From an uncultured Candidatus Saccharibacteria bacterium (GTDB lineage Bacteria; Patescibacteriota; Saccharimonadia; Saccharimonadales; Saccharimonadaceae): 64,000 bases of DNA. The stretch is taken from contig CALIJG010000029.1 of assembly GCA_938018005.1 (NCBI GenBank), positions 52,740 through 116,739 on the forward strand. The letters are read 5' to 3'. The translations under genes and the position numbers were made by a program. The notes under the pieces are model-generated. The model saw only the letters and a list, made by a program, of their open reading frames with translations, made no database searches and was not told the origin of the DNA. Every line of letters begins with the position of its first letter. The first letter of the stretch is position 1. This document shows, one piece after another, positions 33,037-41,309 of this stretch.

Positions 33037-35145
33037 TTAAGCATCAATTGTATCGGCTGCTTTGTCGTAGTGGTAGCGCAGCGCAAACTCTGCTTGCTTG
33101 CCCTTGTTCCATTGCTGCACTGGGCGCAAATAACCCACCACTCGCGAATATATCTCACACGGCTCCTGGCACTGCGGGCACGCCTCATGTTCACCGCGCA
33201 GGTAGCCATGATTCTTGCAGACACTAAAGCTCGGACTGATCGTAAAGTATGGCAAACGATAATTGTGGCAGATCGTTCGCACCAGCCCTTTGAGCGTCGT
33301 AGGGTCATCCATTCGCTCACCGAGGAAGAAGTGGATGACCGTGCCACCAGTATATTTTGTCTGCAGTTCGTCTTGGAGGTCAAGTAACTCAAAGAGATCG
33401 TCGGTGTAATTGACCGGCAGGTGTGTGCTGTTGGTGTAGAACGGCGCTGGCACCGCCTTGCCAATACCGTTGGCAAAATGCGCTGCTTCTGGGTAGTCTC
33501 GCTGGTCGATCTGCGCCAGGCGGTAGGTCGTGCCTTCGGCTGGCGTTGCCTCAAGATTGTAGTTATTGCCAGTTTCTTCTTGGAATTTCACGAGCGTCTC
33601 ACGCATTAGATCGAGCGTCCGCTCAGCAAATTCCCGCCCCGCAGCCTGACCAATGTCCACACCAAGGAGATTGAGCGCCGCCTCATTCATGCCAATCAAG
33701 CCAATTGTTGAGAAATGATTCTTCCAGTATTCACCAAAGCGCTGCTTGATATCGCGCAGATAAAACTTGGTATAGGGGTAGAGGTTGGCATCGGTTAGGC
33801 GCTCGAGTGTTTTGCGCTTAACTTCGAGGCTATCGCGCGCTTGCTCCATAAGGTGGACGAGACCAGCCCGAAACGCTGCTTCGTCACTCGACTTCAGTGC
33901 CAAGCGAGGCAGGTTAATCGTCACCACACCAACTGACCCCGTCATTGGGTTACTCCCAAACAGACCACCACCACGATACTCCAGCTGGCGATTATCAATC
34001 CTCAGGCGGCAGCACATACTACGCGCATCTTCTGGGCTCATATCACTATTCACAAAGTTGCTAAAGTATGGAATGCCGTATTTTGCACTGGCTTCCCACA
34101 GGTTGTCAATCACAGGATTATCCCAGTCGAAATCAGCCGTAATATTATACGTCGGAATCGGAAAAGTAAAGACCCGTCCGTTGGCATCACCCTCCGTCAT
34201 CACCTCAAGCAGTGCCCGATTGAAGGTATTCATCTCATCCTGGTAGTCGCCGTAGTTGCTCTCTTGCATCTCTCCACCAATGATCACAGGTGTGCCTGCC
34301 ATATGCTTAGGACATTCGAGGTCAAGCGTGATGTTCGTAAACGGCGTTTGGAAGCCAACACGTGTTGGCACATTCACATTAAAGATGAATTCTTGCAGTA
34401 TCTGCTTCACCTCATCGTACGCTAGTCCATCTGCTCGAATAAATGGTGCGAGCAAGGTGTCGAAATTGCTAAAGGCTTGAGCACCAGCCGCCTCGCCCTG
34501 CAGTGTGTAGAAATAGTTCACAACCTGACCCAGCGCCGTGCGAAAATGCCGGGCTGGCTTACACGAAATCTTGTTTGGTACACCAGTGAAACCCTGCCGG
34601 AGCAGATCCATTAAGTCCCAGCCCACACAATACACACTCACAAGGTTAAGATCGTGAATATGGAGATCGCCCGACCGATGAAGGCGACCAATCTCTGGGC
34701 TGTAGATTTTATTTAGCCAGTAGGTTTTGCTCACCTCACTTGAGATGTAGTTATTCAGCCCCTGGAGGCTGTAGCCCATGTTGGAATTTTCATTAACCCG
34801 CCAGTCAAGCTTGAGCAAATATTGGTCAATCAGGTCAACATGTGCACTAGCAGCAATCTCGCGCAGCTTTTGATGCTGATCGCGATAAATAATGTACGCC
34901 TTGGCGGTCTTTTTATATGGCGAACGCAGCAAGGTGTCCTCCACCGCATCCTGCATTTGCTCCACGGTGAGTGTATCATCCGCTATAGTCTGCTGCGCCT
35001 GGGCAATCGCCGCCTGAGCTAACTGATAGGCTTCTTCCTCAGCAAACTCACCCGTCTCCAGACCAGCTCGTTCGATTGCTGCCATAATTTTTGTGTCGTC
35101 AAATGCCACGATGCGCCCATCGCGTTTGGTAATTGTGTGATACAT
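33037..35145 (-). CDS. nrdD: Anaerobic ribonucleoside-triphosphate reductase
   Basis: 702 residues from MYHTITKRDGRIVAFD. An N-terminal ATP-cone (1-90) senses ATP/dATP. The large barrel has the GEAAGAQAFSNFDTLLAPF and NVPTRVGFQTPFTN blocks. The C-terminus has a Cys zinc site (CKNHG, CPQCQEPC) and the glycyl radical loop SRVVGYLRPVQQW. It makes deoxynucleotides without oxygen. A longer in-frame start at 35250 is rejected: AGGGAGGG lies just before 35145 and the extra residues fall in the 5' leader. Two NrdR-like boxes overlap its promoter. Confidence 0.97.
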   Translation of the reverse strand: MYHTITKRDGRIVAFDDTKIMAAIERAGLETGEFAEEEAYQLAQAAIAQAQQTIADDTLTVEQMQDAVEDTLLRSPYKKTAKAYIIYRDQHQKLREIAASAHVDLIDQYLLKLDWRVNENSNMGYSLQGLNNYISSEVSKTYWLNKIYSPEIGRLHRSGDLHIHDLNLVSVYCVGWDLMDLLRQGFTGVPNKISCKPARHFRTALGQVVNYFYTLQGEAAGAQAFSNFDTLLAPFIRADGLAYDEVKQILQEFIFNVNVPTRVGFQTPFTNITLDLECPKHMAGTPVIIGGEMQESNYGDYQDEMNTFNRALLEVMTEGDANGRVFTFPIPTYNITADFDWDNPVIDNLWEASAKYGIPYFSNFVNSDMSPEDARSMCCRLRIDNRQLEYRGGGLFGSNPMTGSVGVVTINLPRLALKSSDEAAFRAGLVHLMEQARDSLEVKRKTLERLTDANLYPYTKFYLRDIKQRFGEYWKNHFSTIGLIGMNEAALNLLGVDIGQAAGREFAERTLDLMRETLVKFQEETGNNYNLEATPAEGTTYRLAQIDQRDYPEAAHFANGIGKAVPAPFYTNSTHLPVNYTDDLFELLDLQDELQTKYTGGTVIHFFLGERMDDPTTLKGLVRTICHNYRLPYFTISPSFSVCKNHGYLRGEHEACPQCQEPCEIYSRVVGYLRPVQQWNKGKQAEFALRYHYDKAADTIDA

Positions 35146-35243
35146 ATCCCTCCCTTTACTTGCCACGGCAGCACGCGCGCCACGGCATGAGTGTTTATCC
35201 TTGTTTTTTATGATTGTGCAAGCATCGGTTACTATTGTCATAG

Positions 35244-35297
35244 ACACCATATATAGCGCTTACTATGCACTATACTACTCTATATACTGTGGGTCAA
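35244..35297 (-). promoter_or_regulatory. nrdD promoter with two NrdR-box-like sites
   Basis: Minus-strand promoter TTGACC (35292-35297), 17-base spacer, TATAGT (35269-35274). Two 16-base sites close to the NrdR consensus (acaCwAtATaTwGtgt) sit at 35244-35259 and 35277-35292. Their centres are 33 bp apart, near three helical turns. One covers the spacer, the other the early transcribed region. This predicts repression of anaerobic RNR by NrdR when dATP is high. nrdR is not in the window. Confidence 0.78.
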
Positions 35298-35518
35298 GCG
35301 TGATATTCACAACGGACATAGAGCTACCGCCTCTGTTACGTGACGCATAAAACAGTGGTAAAAGTAATTTGTTATTATTTTTATCCAGCAGCTGCGTACC
35401 GGCGTTACAAATCACCTGGTCGATTAACTACAGAGCACAGATCCCTAGTAAGCCACACACTGCGCACTATTGATCCACTCTCGCAAGCATGGTACAATAC
35501 GGGAGCGCCACGCGATGA

Positions 35519-35590
35519 TGGGCCGTCGCCAAGTGGTAAGGCACCAGGTTTTGGTCCTGGCATTCGGGGGTTCGAATCCCTCCGGCCCAG
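35519..35590 (+). tRNA. tRNA-Gln (anticodon TTG)
   Basis: Acceptor TGGGCCG pairs with CGGCCCA. The D arm, the anticodon loop TTTTGGT with TTG at 34-36, and the TTCGAAT T-loop are canonical. CCA is encoded at 35591-35593. A TTGATC - 17 bp - TACAAT promoter with a TGG extension lies just upstream. Gln-tRNA here is probably made by the GatCAB route encoded at the start of the window. Confidence 0.96.
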
Positions 35591-35604
35591 CCAAGCTATC
35601 ATTA

Positions 35605-35637
35605 TTACTAGCCTTTTGTCGGCTGGTAATTTTTTAT
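35605..35637 (+). terminator. Terminator of tRNA-Gln
   Basis: Arms 35605-35613 and 35621-35629 with one G-T pair, then seven of eight bases T. The 250 bases after it, to 35886, show nothing recognisable. Confidence 0.85.
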
Positions 35638-35886
35638 CGCGACTTTATTTGGGATATCTGTTCGATCACGCCCTCACTCGGGTTTTGCCTATTTTGAATA
35701 TTAGCTCTTCAAGTTTTTTATTTTTCTGACAGATCAAAGTTGATCGGACTGCGATATTTCGACCGAGCACTGAAGTCTAATACTCTCGAAAACACCGACT
35801 ACAGTGGTGCTCCTCGGAGGGTGTGGAGGAGATGCGATAATTAATAGCGATTTTTTACTATTGAGGCACTCTAGGCTGATCGTTCA

Positions 35887-36387
35887 TCAATTACGAATGG
35901 ATTTTGAGCTATTTGCTTCGCGCACCACAAGCACCACTGCCACGCCAAGTAAGCCCGTGAATACTACCGTCCACCAACCATTGAGCAGTGGCAAGGTCGC
36001 CCCAAAGAGGCCCGATTCGCTCATCGGCACAGCGAGAAAACACCACAGTGCCACACCAAACCACACTGCGCTCACTACAAGCAAACATGCCTGCGAAATA
36101 CGGCGTGACCCTCGCGACATATCCATCGAGAGCAAAAATGGCAAGCCGCCCAGCTCAAGCAGCGGCAACAAGCCAGCCAAGAGAGCAGTCACCACTCCCC
36201 CACCAGCCACACGCCACCCGCTGGTAATATCAGCAAACTTCTCAAAGGTAAAGAGCTGCGTGATGACCAAAAACGTCACGACAATACCAAGCGCGAGACG
36301 CCGCCAATACGCAGGATCGCGCCGCAAATGCTCTGGAAAAATCGCCTGAAATAACCCAAGCCAAAAATGAATCATACGCTGCTTCAT
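35887..36387 (-). CDS. Uncharacterised membrane protein
   Basis: 166 residues. A short amphipathic N-terminus (FWLGLFQAIFPEHLRRDP) precedes four membrane segments. No motif of a known family is seen. An extended -10 TGA-TATGAT lies exactly 6 nt before the ATG, so the transcript should be leaderless. It stands alone between tRNA-Gln and trmD. Confidence 0.75.
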   Translation of the reverse strand: MKQRMIHFWLGLFQAIFPEHLRRDPAYWRRLALGIVVTFLVITQLFTFEKFADITSGWRVAGGGVVTALLAGLLPLLELGGLPFLLSMDMSRGSRRISQACLLVVSAVWFGVALWCFLAVPMSESGLFGATLPLLNGWWTVVFTGLLGVAVVLVVREANSSKSIRN

Positions 36388-36539
36388 AGCCTTATCATAT
36401 CAGATATTACCCTGTTTTACACGTATTTCCTTGCACTTGTGCCACATGTTCGCTACTATAGAGGGAGCGAACGTTACAAACATAAACATTTATATACATA
36501 CTTGTATCAGTCGCTCTCCGATATATCCACCACAACAGA

Positions 36540-36578
36540 ACGCCCGAGTGTTTATGGCATACTCGGGTGTTTCTTTTG
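36540..36578 (+). terminator. Terminator-like hairpin on the plus strand
   Basis: Arms 36540-36549 and 36561-36570 with one G-T pair, followed by TTCTTTTG. No plus-strand protein gene precedes it, which points to a short non-coding transcript starting near 36465 (promoter TTGCAC, 17 bp, TACTAT at 36431-36459). Confidence 0.6.
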
Positions 36579-36589
36579 TGCGTACAGGG

Positions 36590-37246
36590 CTAGTCATCTA
36601 CTGGGAGCGAATGCTCTGCACGCCAAGCCGCAATGTTGCCGTGGTGACCACTGAGCAATACCTCGGGTACCGCCATCCCCTGCCACACCTCTGGACGCGT
36701 GTATTGCGGAAACTCCAGCGTCTGACCATCACTAAAGCTCTCAATCGCTGCGCTCATCTCGCCACCAAGGACACCAGGGATCAGTCGCACAATTGAGTCG
36801 ATAATCGTCATGGCGGGCAGCTCACCACCAGTCAGGACATAGTCCCCCACTCGGAGCGCTTGGTCTACCACCTGCATAATTCGCTCGTCGTGCCCCTCGT
36901 AGCGCCCACAGATGAAGATGTAACCATGGTCGGTCTGGCTATACTGCTGCGCAAGCGCCTGATTCCACCGTTTGCCCCGCGGCGTCATGATGAGTACTTT
37001 GGCGGTTGGGTCGCGCTCTTTGGCATAGCGCACTGCCTCCCAGAGCGGCTCAACGCGTAGTAGCATGCCATCGCCACCGCCATATGGCGTGTCGTCGACC
37101 GTGCGGCGTGGGCCAAGCCCAAATTGACGCAGATCAATCGTCGTCAGCTCCACTAAGCCTCGCTGCTGCGCCTTCCACAGCATCGAAGTCTCAAACACCT
37201 CAGCAAACATCTCCGGAAACAGGCTAATCACTTGGAATTTTTTCAT
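36590..37246 (-). CDS. trmD: tRNA (guanine-37-N1)-methyltransferase
   Basis: 218 residues, at the short end for TrmD. The SPOUT trefoil-knot SAM site is present (GDYVLTGGELPAM), with the catalytic-loop segment DDTPYGGGDGM, the GRYEGHDERI box and the PEVLLSGHHGNI C-terminal tRNA-binding motif. It methylates G37 next to the anticodon to prevent frameshifting. A TGC-TACACT lies 7 nt before the ATG, and GGGAGAG overlaps this gap, so leaderless or short-leader initiation is possible. rimM and rplS, its usual neighbours, are absent here. Confidence 0.96.
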   Translation of the reverse strand: MKKFQVISLFPEMFAEVFETSMLWKAQQRGLVELTTIDLRQFGLGPRRTVDDTPYGGGDGMLLRVEPLWEAVRYAKERDPTAKVLIMTPRGKRWNQALAQQYSQTDHGYIFICGRYEGHDERIMQVVDQALRVGDYVLTGGELPAMTIIDSIVRLIPGVLGGEMSAAIESFSDGQTLEFPQYTRPEVWQGMAVPEVLLSGHHGNIAAWRAEHSLPVDD

Positions 37247-37349
37247 CTCTCCCAGTGTAGCAAATTACTGCAAGACCGTCTAACATATTGCGAGAGAGAT
37301 TTTTTGGGTCTTTACGCTTATGTTTTTTATTTGTTATACTGGTTATGCT

Positions 37350-37676
37350 ATGGACTTTGGATCAGAGACAGGCAATACTACTGCGCAGCACCTCGAACTA
37401 TCGAGCCGGCGTACGACTATCACACCGCTCAACGAGAATATTACACTCGAGCAGTTCGACGGTGAGGCAGCGGTAGCTCGACACCTTGTGGAGCCAGCGA
37501 TTGCCAATATTTCGATTGATACCGAAGCCACCCGTCATGATCCGCACCGCACTCAGAGCTATAATCCACCGAGATACCAGCCTCACTATGGTGCGCTGAT
37601 TGTGATCATCGGCATCTTACTTTTGCTTATTGCTGGCATTGCTGGCTTAACAAATATTTTGAGTCGGTTGCGGTAA
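37350..37676 (+). CDS. Small single-pass membrane protein
   Basis: 108 residues from MDFGSETGNTTAQ. A soluble Thr/Glu-rich N-terminal part is followed by one C-terminal membrane helix (82-103). TATACT is 9 nt before this ATG; an in-frame start at 37320 would precede the promoter and is rejected. No family is recognised. It has the same tail-anchored layout as the protein at 24554. Confidence 0.65.
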   Translation: MDFGSETGNTTAQHLELSSRRTTITPLNENITLEQFDGEAAVARHLVEPAIANISIDTEATRHDPHRTQSYNPPRYQPHYGALIVIIGILLLLIAGIAGLTNILSRLR

Positions 37677-37770
37677 TGTCTCTTTAACTCGTTTACATTC
37701 ATGAAATACGCCAATCCGTTATTATGCAACCCTACGAAATACGCACTTTTACTTTTACAAAATATTCGGC

Positions 37771-38523
37771 TTAGGCTGCCATGAATGCAATTGCAATCAT
37801 TGGACCCACGCCAAGTGCAATATTGACAATCCAGTGAGCAATTACCATCGGCGCCAAACGCTGCTGCCGATGAACAATAATACCTGCCGTTACACCCCAT
37901 GCCAAGAACATAAAGGCGTACGAAATCATACCGCGAACGTCCCCAGCAAACATCATGTGTTGCAAGCCAAAGAGCACACCCTGGATAAGAATGGCGATTA
38001 CAACACCAAAGCGCTTCGCTAGACCACGCTGCAACCAACCTCGATAAATAATCTCCTCAATTGGCGCATTAACAAGAAATACAACTGCGCTAAAGATACT
38101 TATGACCGATAAAACACTTGACGGCAGCTGCGGAGCAGACTTGGTAAATACCTGCTCGAAATGCGAAAACATTTCCGCACCAAACATGAGATACATCACT
38201 GCCATAAGCATAATTATCATCGGGAGATAAGTAACAAAGAGCCATAGTACACCCCAAGCAATATCTTTCCCAAGGCGCCGCTTTTCAAACCCAAGATACT
38301 CCCACACCGAGACACGACACCGCCGGAATTCACGCCAAATGACAATACCACAGATAATATTAACAAATGGAAAATAAATCGTATCAAGTGGTGGAAAATC
38401 ACTACTGATACCTGTAAATTTGAGTACGGCATATGTGATAGCTGCTAAGATGGCCATAGCGGCCAAGCGAACGCCGACGAGCCGGAATGGCTGAGCCTGT
38501 TGAGTAGTAACGATGTCTTTCAT
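37771..38523 (-). CDS. CPBP/CAAX-type intramembrane protease family protein (second copy)
   Basis: 250 residues, about eight membrane segments. Motifs: EEIIYRGWLQRGL for the Glu-Glu-x3-Arg box, FGLQHMMF for the first His, and IAHWIVN for the second His with Asn. It is different enough from 21058-21756 to be a separate family branch. An extended -10 (TGC-TACAGT) lies 10 nt before the ATG at 38523; the GTG at 38535 is less likely. Confidence 0.9.
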   Translation of the reverse strand: MKDIVTTQQAQPFRLVGVRLAAMAILAAITYAVLKFTGISSDFPPLDTIYFPFVNIICGIVIWREFRRCRVSVWEYLGFEKRRLGKDIAWGVLWLFVTYLPMIIMLMAVMYLMFGAEMFSHFEQVFTKSAPQLPSSVLSVISIFSAVVFLVNAPIEEIIYRGWLQRGLAKRFGVVIAILIQGVLFGLQHMMFAGDVRGMISYAFMFLAWGVTAGIIVHRQQRLAPMVIAHWIVNIALGVGPMIAIAFMAA

Positions 38524-38535
38524 AGTATAGATCAC

Positions 38536-38838
38536 TGTAGCACAAAACTACATTTATGCAAATATATACTTCCCTTCGGTTGGCTATTACACCGCTTAAT
38601 ATATACCCCTGTTAGGTACACTTGCTCATTTCAGTTGTGGATTAATATCCTGCCATTTCGAGATACAACTATTACGACAACTGAAGTGAGGTAGTATTAT
38701 GAATAGATTACTCAATACACCCAACAAAAAAACTGCCTCCACAGCAGTTTTCTTGCACAAATAAGGCTCTCAAACCTTGTTGGTTTGCTCGCAAAGAGCT
38801 TTTATTTTTTCTCGCAGTTCGTTTCTGAACTGGTTGTA
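38536..38838. other. Structured intergenic region with a possible 21-codon frame
   Basis: 303 bases. Contains a distant repeat pair (TCAGTTGT near 38629 and ACAACTGA near 38677). A plus-strand frame at 38699-38764 (21 residues) follows GAGG. Hairpin 38729-38736/38744-38751 lies inside that frame. A second nested hairpin at about 38767-38807 ends in a T-rich run. Whether any of it is expressed is unclear. Confidence 0.4.
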
Positions 38839-39219
38839 TTATATATCAAGGTCGTCGAGTTCCGCAAGCTCTTGGCGAGACTTTTTTGCAAAATCCGATT
38901 CGCTCTCATCATCGTTATCCACTGTATCAGTGGTTAAGTTATCCACAGACTGGGGTGCTGCGGTATGTGGCTCATCATTATTCACCACCTTAAGGTTGTA
39001 GCGAGCACTGTTTTTCGTGCCAAGCGCGCGCAGCAAAGTGCGTAAACTCTGCGCCGTACTGCCCCGCCGGCCAATCACACGGCCGAGATCCTCCGGATTG
39101 ACGGTGAGTGTCAGTAGCACACCCTTCTCGTCGATCACCCGATCGACCACCACGTCGTCTGGATGTTCCACCAGCGACTTTACGACATATTCGACAAACT
39201 GTTGATCAATTGTCGCCAT
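38839..39219 (-). CDS. khpA: KH-domain RNA-binding protein (KhpA type) with acidic tail
   Basis: 126 residues. The first 78 form a single KH domain with the GRVIGRRGSTAQSLRTLL nucleic-acid loop (G-x-x-G is GRRG). The tail after residue 85 is Asp/Glu-rich and longer than in typical KhpA. It lies downstream of rpsP as in many bacteria, where KhpA helps RNA binding and cell-size control. AAGGAGGG is at good spacing, and a TGC-TACAAT -10 is about 60 nt upstream. Confidence 0.92.
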   Translation of the reverse strand: MATIDQQFVEYVVKSLVEHPDDVVVDRVIDEKGVLLTLTVNPEDLGRVIGRRGSTAQSLRTLLRALGTKNSARYNLKVVNNDEPHTAAPQSVDNLTTDTVDNDDESESDFAKKSRQELAELDDLDI

Positions 39220-39523
39220 AGCTTTCTTCTTTCCCTCCTTATGCTGTCATTCAGATTTATTGTGATTGTGCTTTCATTGTAGCATACCGGCTGGATTCTA
39301 CCAACATACAGCGCGCAGGCTATGCGTTGAGTCTTCTCTTACGTTGACTCTTCCCAGTGCTACATTCAGATAGAATAGATTGAGGTAGCCGATTGCTGTC
39401 TCTGGTTGGGGTGGCAGTGAGGAATATCAGCTCTTGCAATATTCTTGAGAAAAGTAGCGGTAGGTAGAGACCAAGCAAATCGACATTTTTGCAATTCAGA
39501 TTATAACAATACTTAATAAATAC

Positions 39524-39555
39524 AAAACTGCTCCACGATACGCGGAGCAGTTGAT
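39524..39555 (-). terminator. Terminator of rpsP
   Basis: Arms pairing AACTGCTCC (39526-39534) with GGAGCAGTT (39544-39552), plus inner C-G pairs, and TTTTGTATTTATT on the minus strand. The gap 39220-39578 otherwise holds only the khpA promoter region. Confidence 0.8.
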
Positions 39556-39578
39556 ATGCATGTCACAAGAGAGTTGCT

Positions 39579-39914
39579 TTAGGCTTCTGCTTCTTCCTGA
39601 GGTTGATGCTTGCGCAGCTTCTCTGGGTTACGGACTGCCTTGTGCTTGTCGCCAGCAGGTTGCTTGACCCACTTTGGCAGCGATACACCAGCAGCAGCCA
39701 GCAGCTTGACCACGCGTGGTGTCGGCTGGGCACCATTATCAAGATACTTTTGGGCAAGCTCGGTGTTGATGTGAGCCTCTTTGGTATGCGGGTTGTAGTT
39801 GCCAACATAGGCCACCACACGGCCGCTTGATGGGTGGCGCTGAGCCTCTTGTACGGCGAGCCGGTACACTGGGTAGGCTTTGCGGCCAAGACGTTGCAAA
39901 CGAATTGCGAGCAT
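39579..39914 (-). CDS. rpsP: Ribosomal protein S16
   Basis: 111 residues. Begins MLAIRLQRLGRKAYPVYRLAVQE, the standard S16 N-terminus, with VVAYVGNYNPHTK and the ALLxxGAQPTxxV-equivalent YLDNGAQPTPRVVKLL. It is longer than the usual 80-90 residues by a charged C-terminal tail ending in QEEAEA. S16 helps 30S assembly. AAGGAAG lies upstream. It sits between rnc and khpA. Confidence 0.97.
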   Translation of the reverse strand: MLAIRLQRLGRKAYPVYRLAVQEAQRHPSSGRVVAYVGNYNPHTKEAHINTELAQKYLDNGAQPTPRVVKLLAAAGVSLPKWVKQPAGDKHKAVRNPEKLRKHQPQEEAEA

Positions 39915-40029
39915 AAATAAAACTTCCTTTTCTTGACTTATATTTGCGTTAGTTCGTTCTGTACAAGTCTACACTGTTTGGCTGGCGATGTCAATTTGTT
40001 GCGTGTCAAAACCTCAAAACTAACTTGGC

Positions 40030-40776
40030 TTAGCTCTTGGCTGGCTCTTCTGCCTTCTCCGTCTGAGCCTCTTGCTGTTGATAGGCTGCCAGAGCAGCGC
40101 GAGCGGCCTTTTGTTGGGCGGTCTGCTTGCTAGGGCCAGTGCCGCGGCCCATCAGCCGATCATTGACAAAGACACCAAGCGTAAAGGTTTTGTCGTGGTC
40201 AGGGCCATCCTCCGCCAAGACACGATATACTGGCGTAGCACTGTCGATCCGTTGACTCACCTCTTGTAAATGGCTCTTAGGGTCGCGCCACGAGCCATCG
40301 GCCAGGATAGCATCAAGCTTACTAATGGTATGCTTGGCAATAAACTCAGCTGCCGCCCCGTAGCCTCGCTCCAAATAGATTGAGCCAATCACGGCTTCAT
40401 ACGCATTAGCCAGAATCTGCCGGTGCGCTCGCTTACTCCCATGCTTCTCACCTCGGCTCATCCGGATGAGCGGGCCATAACCCAGCGCTTCGCCCGAGTC
40501 GGCGTTGCTCTCTGTATTGACCAGCGCCGCCCGCCAGCTTGTCAGGATACCCTCTGGCTCGGTGTAGTACTGGTAGAGATAGTCGGTTACCGCAAGCTCC
40601 AGCACAGCATCACCCAAGAACTCGAGGCGCTCGTTGTGCTCAGTAACGGATTTTTTGTGCTCGTTGACATAGCTGCGGTGGGTAAGTGCAGTGACTAAGA
40701 GCTGAATATCGCGGTATTCAAACCCGAGCGCTTGCTGTGCCCACGCTTGGTACGGACCAGTTGGCATGCCAGACAT
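40030..40776 (-). CDS. rnc: Ribonuclease III
   Basis: 248 residues. The RNase III catalytic domain has HNERLEFLGDAVLELAV, with the metal-binding acidic residues, and the second site NAYEAVIGSIYLERG. A double-stranded RNA-binding domain runs from about 165 to 235. It processes rRNA precursors and double-stranded RNAs. GAAAGGAG upstream fixes the start. It is downstream of the NUDIX and nusB genes and probably in one operon with them. Confidence 0.96.
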   Translation of the reverse strand: MSGMPTGPYQAWAQQALGFEYRDIQLLVTALTHRSYVNEHKKSVTEHNERLEFLGDAVLELAVTDYLYQYYTEPEGILTSWRAALVNTESNADSGEALGYGPLIRMSRGEKHGSKRAHRQILANAYEAVIGSIYLERGYGAAAEFIAKHTISKLDAILADGSWRDPKSHLQEVSQRIDSATPVYRVLAEDGPDHDKTFTLGVFVNDRLMGRGTGPSKQTAQQKAARAALAAYQQQEAQTEKAEEPAKS

Positions 40777-40799
40777 AGTAACTCCTTTCGTTTCTGTCG

Positions 40800-41309
40800 T
40801 TATAGACGCTCCTCGCGGATGCGTTTCTTAGCTTTGAGCATCAGCTTGGCAATATCTTCGTACTCGATGAGGTCAAGTGCCTTACTAAAGGGAAACCACT
40901 TAATACCATTCATCCATTCTTCTTTTTGAATCTCATTGCCGCTGGTGCGGACGCGGGCGAGATAGATCTGTGTCGTCATCAAGACAAGCTTATCCATCCG
41001 GCGGTAGCGAAAGTGAATTTTGCCCAGCCAGCCCAGCATATCAAGGTCGTGCAGCCCAGCTTCTTCACCGATCTCACGGCGAGCTGTCTGCACTGCAGTC
41101 TCCCCTTTCTCGATGTGCCCTTTGGGGATCGTCCAGCGATCCTTAGCATCCTGAATTAGGAGGATTTCGAGTTTGTTGTCGCTATTGTAGCGGAATACAA
41201 TGCCGCCAGCCGTCGGTTCACGAACAATTTCCTGAATAGACGGCTTGCGACGGCCAAAATATTTTTTAAACCGATTGAAGTGTCGGTCAAAGTGTGACGG
41301 TGTTGGCAT
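40800..41309 (-). CDS. NUDIX hydrolase
   Basis: 169 residues from MPTPSHFDRHF. The Nudix box is GHIEKGETAVQTARREIGEEAGL (G-x5-E-x7-R-E-x2-E-E-x-G), complete. It hydrolyses a nucleoside diphosphate linked to another group; the substrate is not predictable, and RNA 5' pyrophosphate is one option given the neighbours. The frame extends 81 codons upstream through nusB in another frame, but the real start at 41309 overlaps the nusB end by 23 nt. Confidence 0.9.
   Translation of the reverse strand: MPTPSHFDRHFNRFKKYFGRRKPSIQEIVREPTAGGIVFRYNSDNKLEILLIQDAKDRWTIPKGHIEKGETAVQTARREIGEEAGLHDLDMLGWLGKIHFRYRRMDKLVLMTTQIYLARVRTSGNEIQKEEWMNGIKWFPFSKALDLIEYEDIAKLMLKAKKRIREERL

Noticed and set aside
33033..33554. 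Second long frame inside nrdD on the same strand
   Set aside because: It is in another frame of a well-conserved gene and has a composition of Arg/Thr/Ser runs typical of a shadow.
35146..35250. Longer NrdD start
   Set aside because: Would put 35 unrelated residues ahead of the ATP-cone, while AGGGAGGG sits right before 35145.
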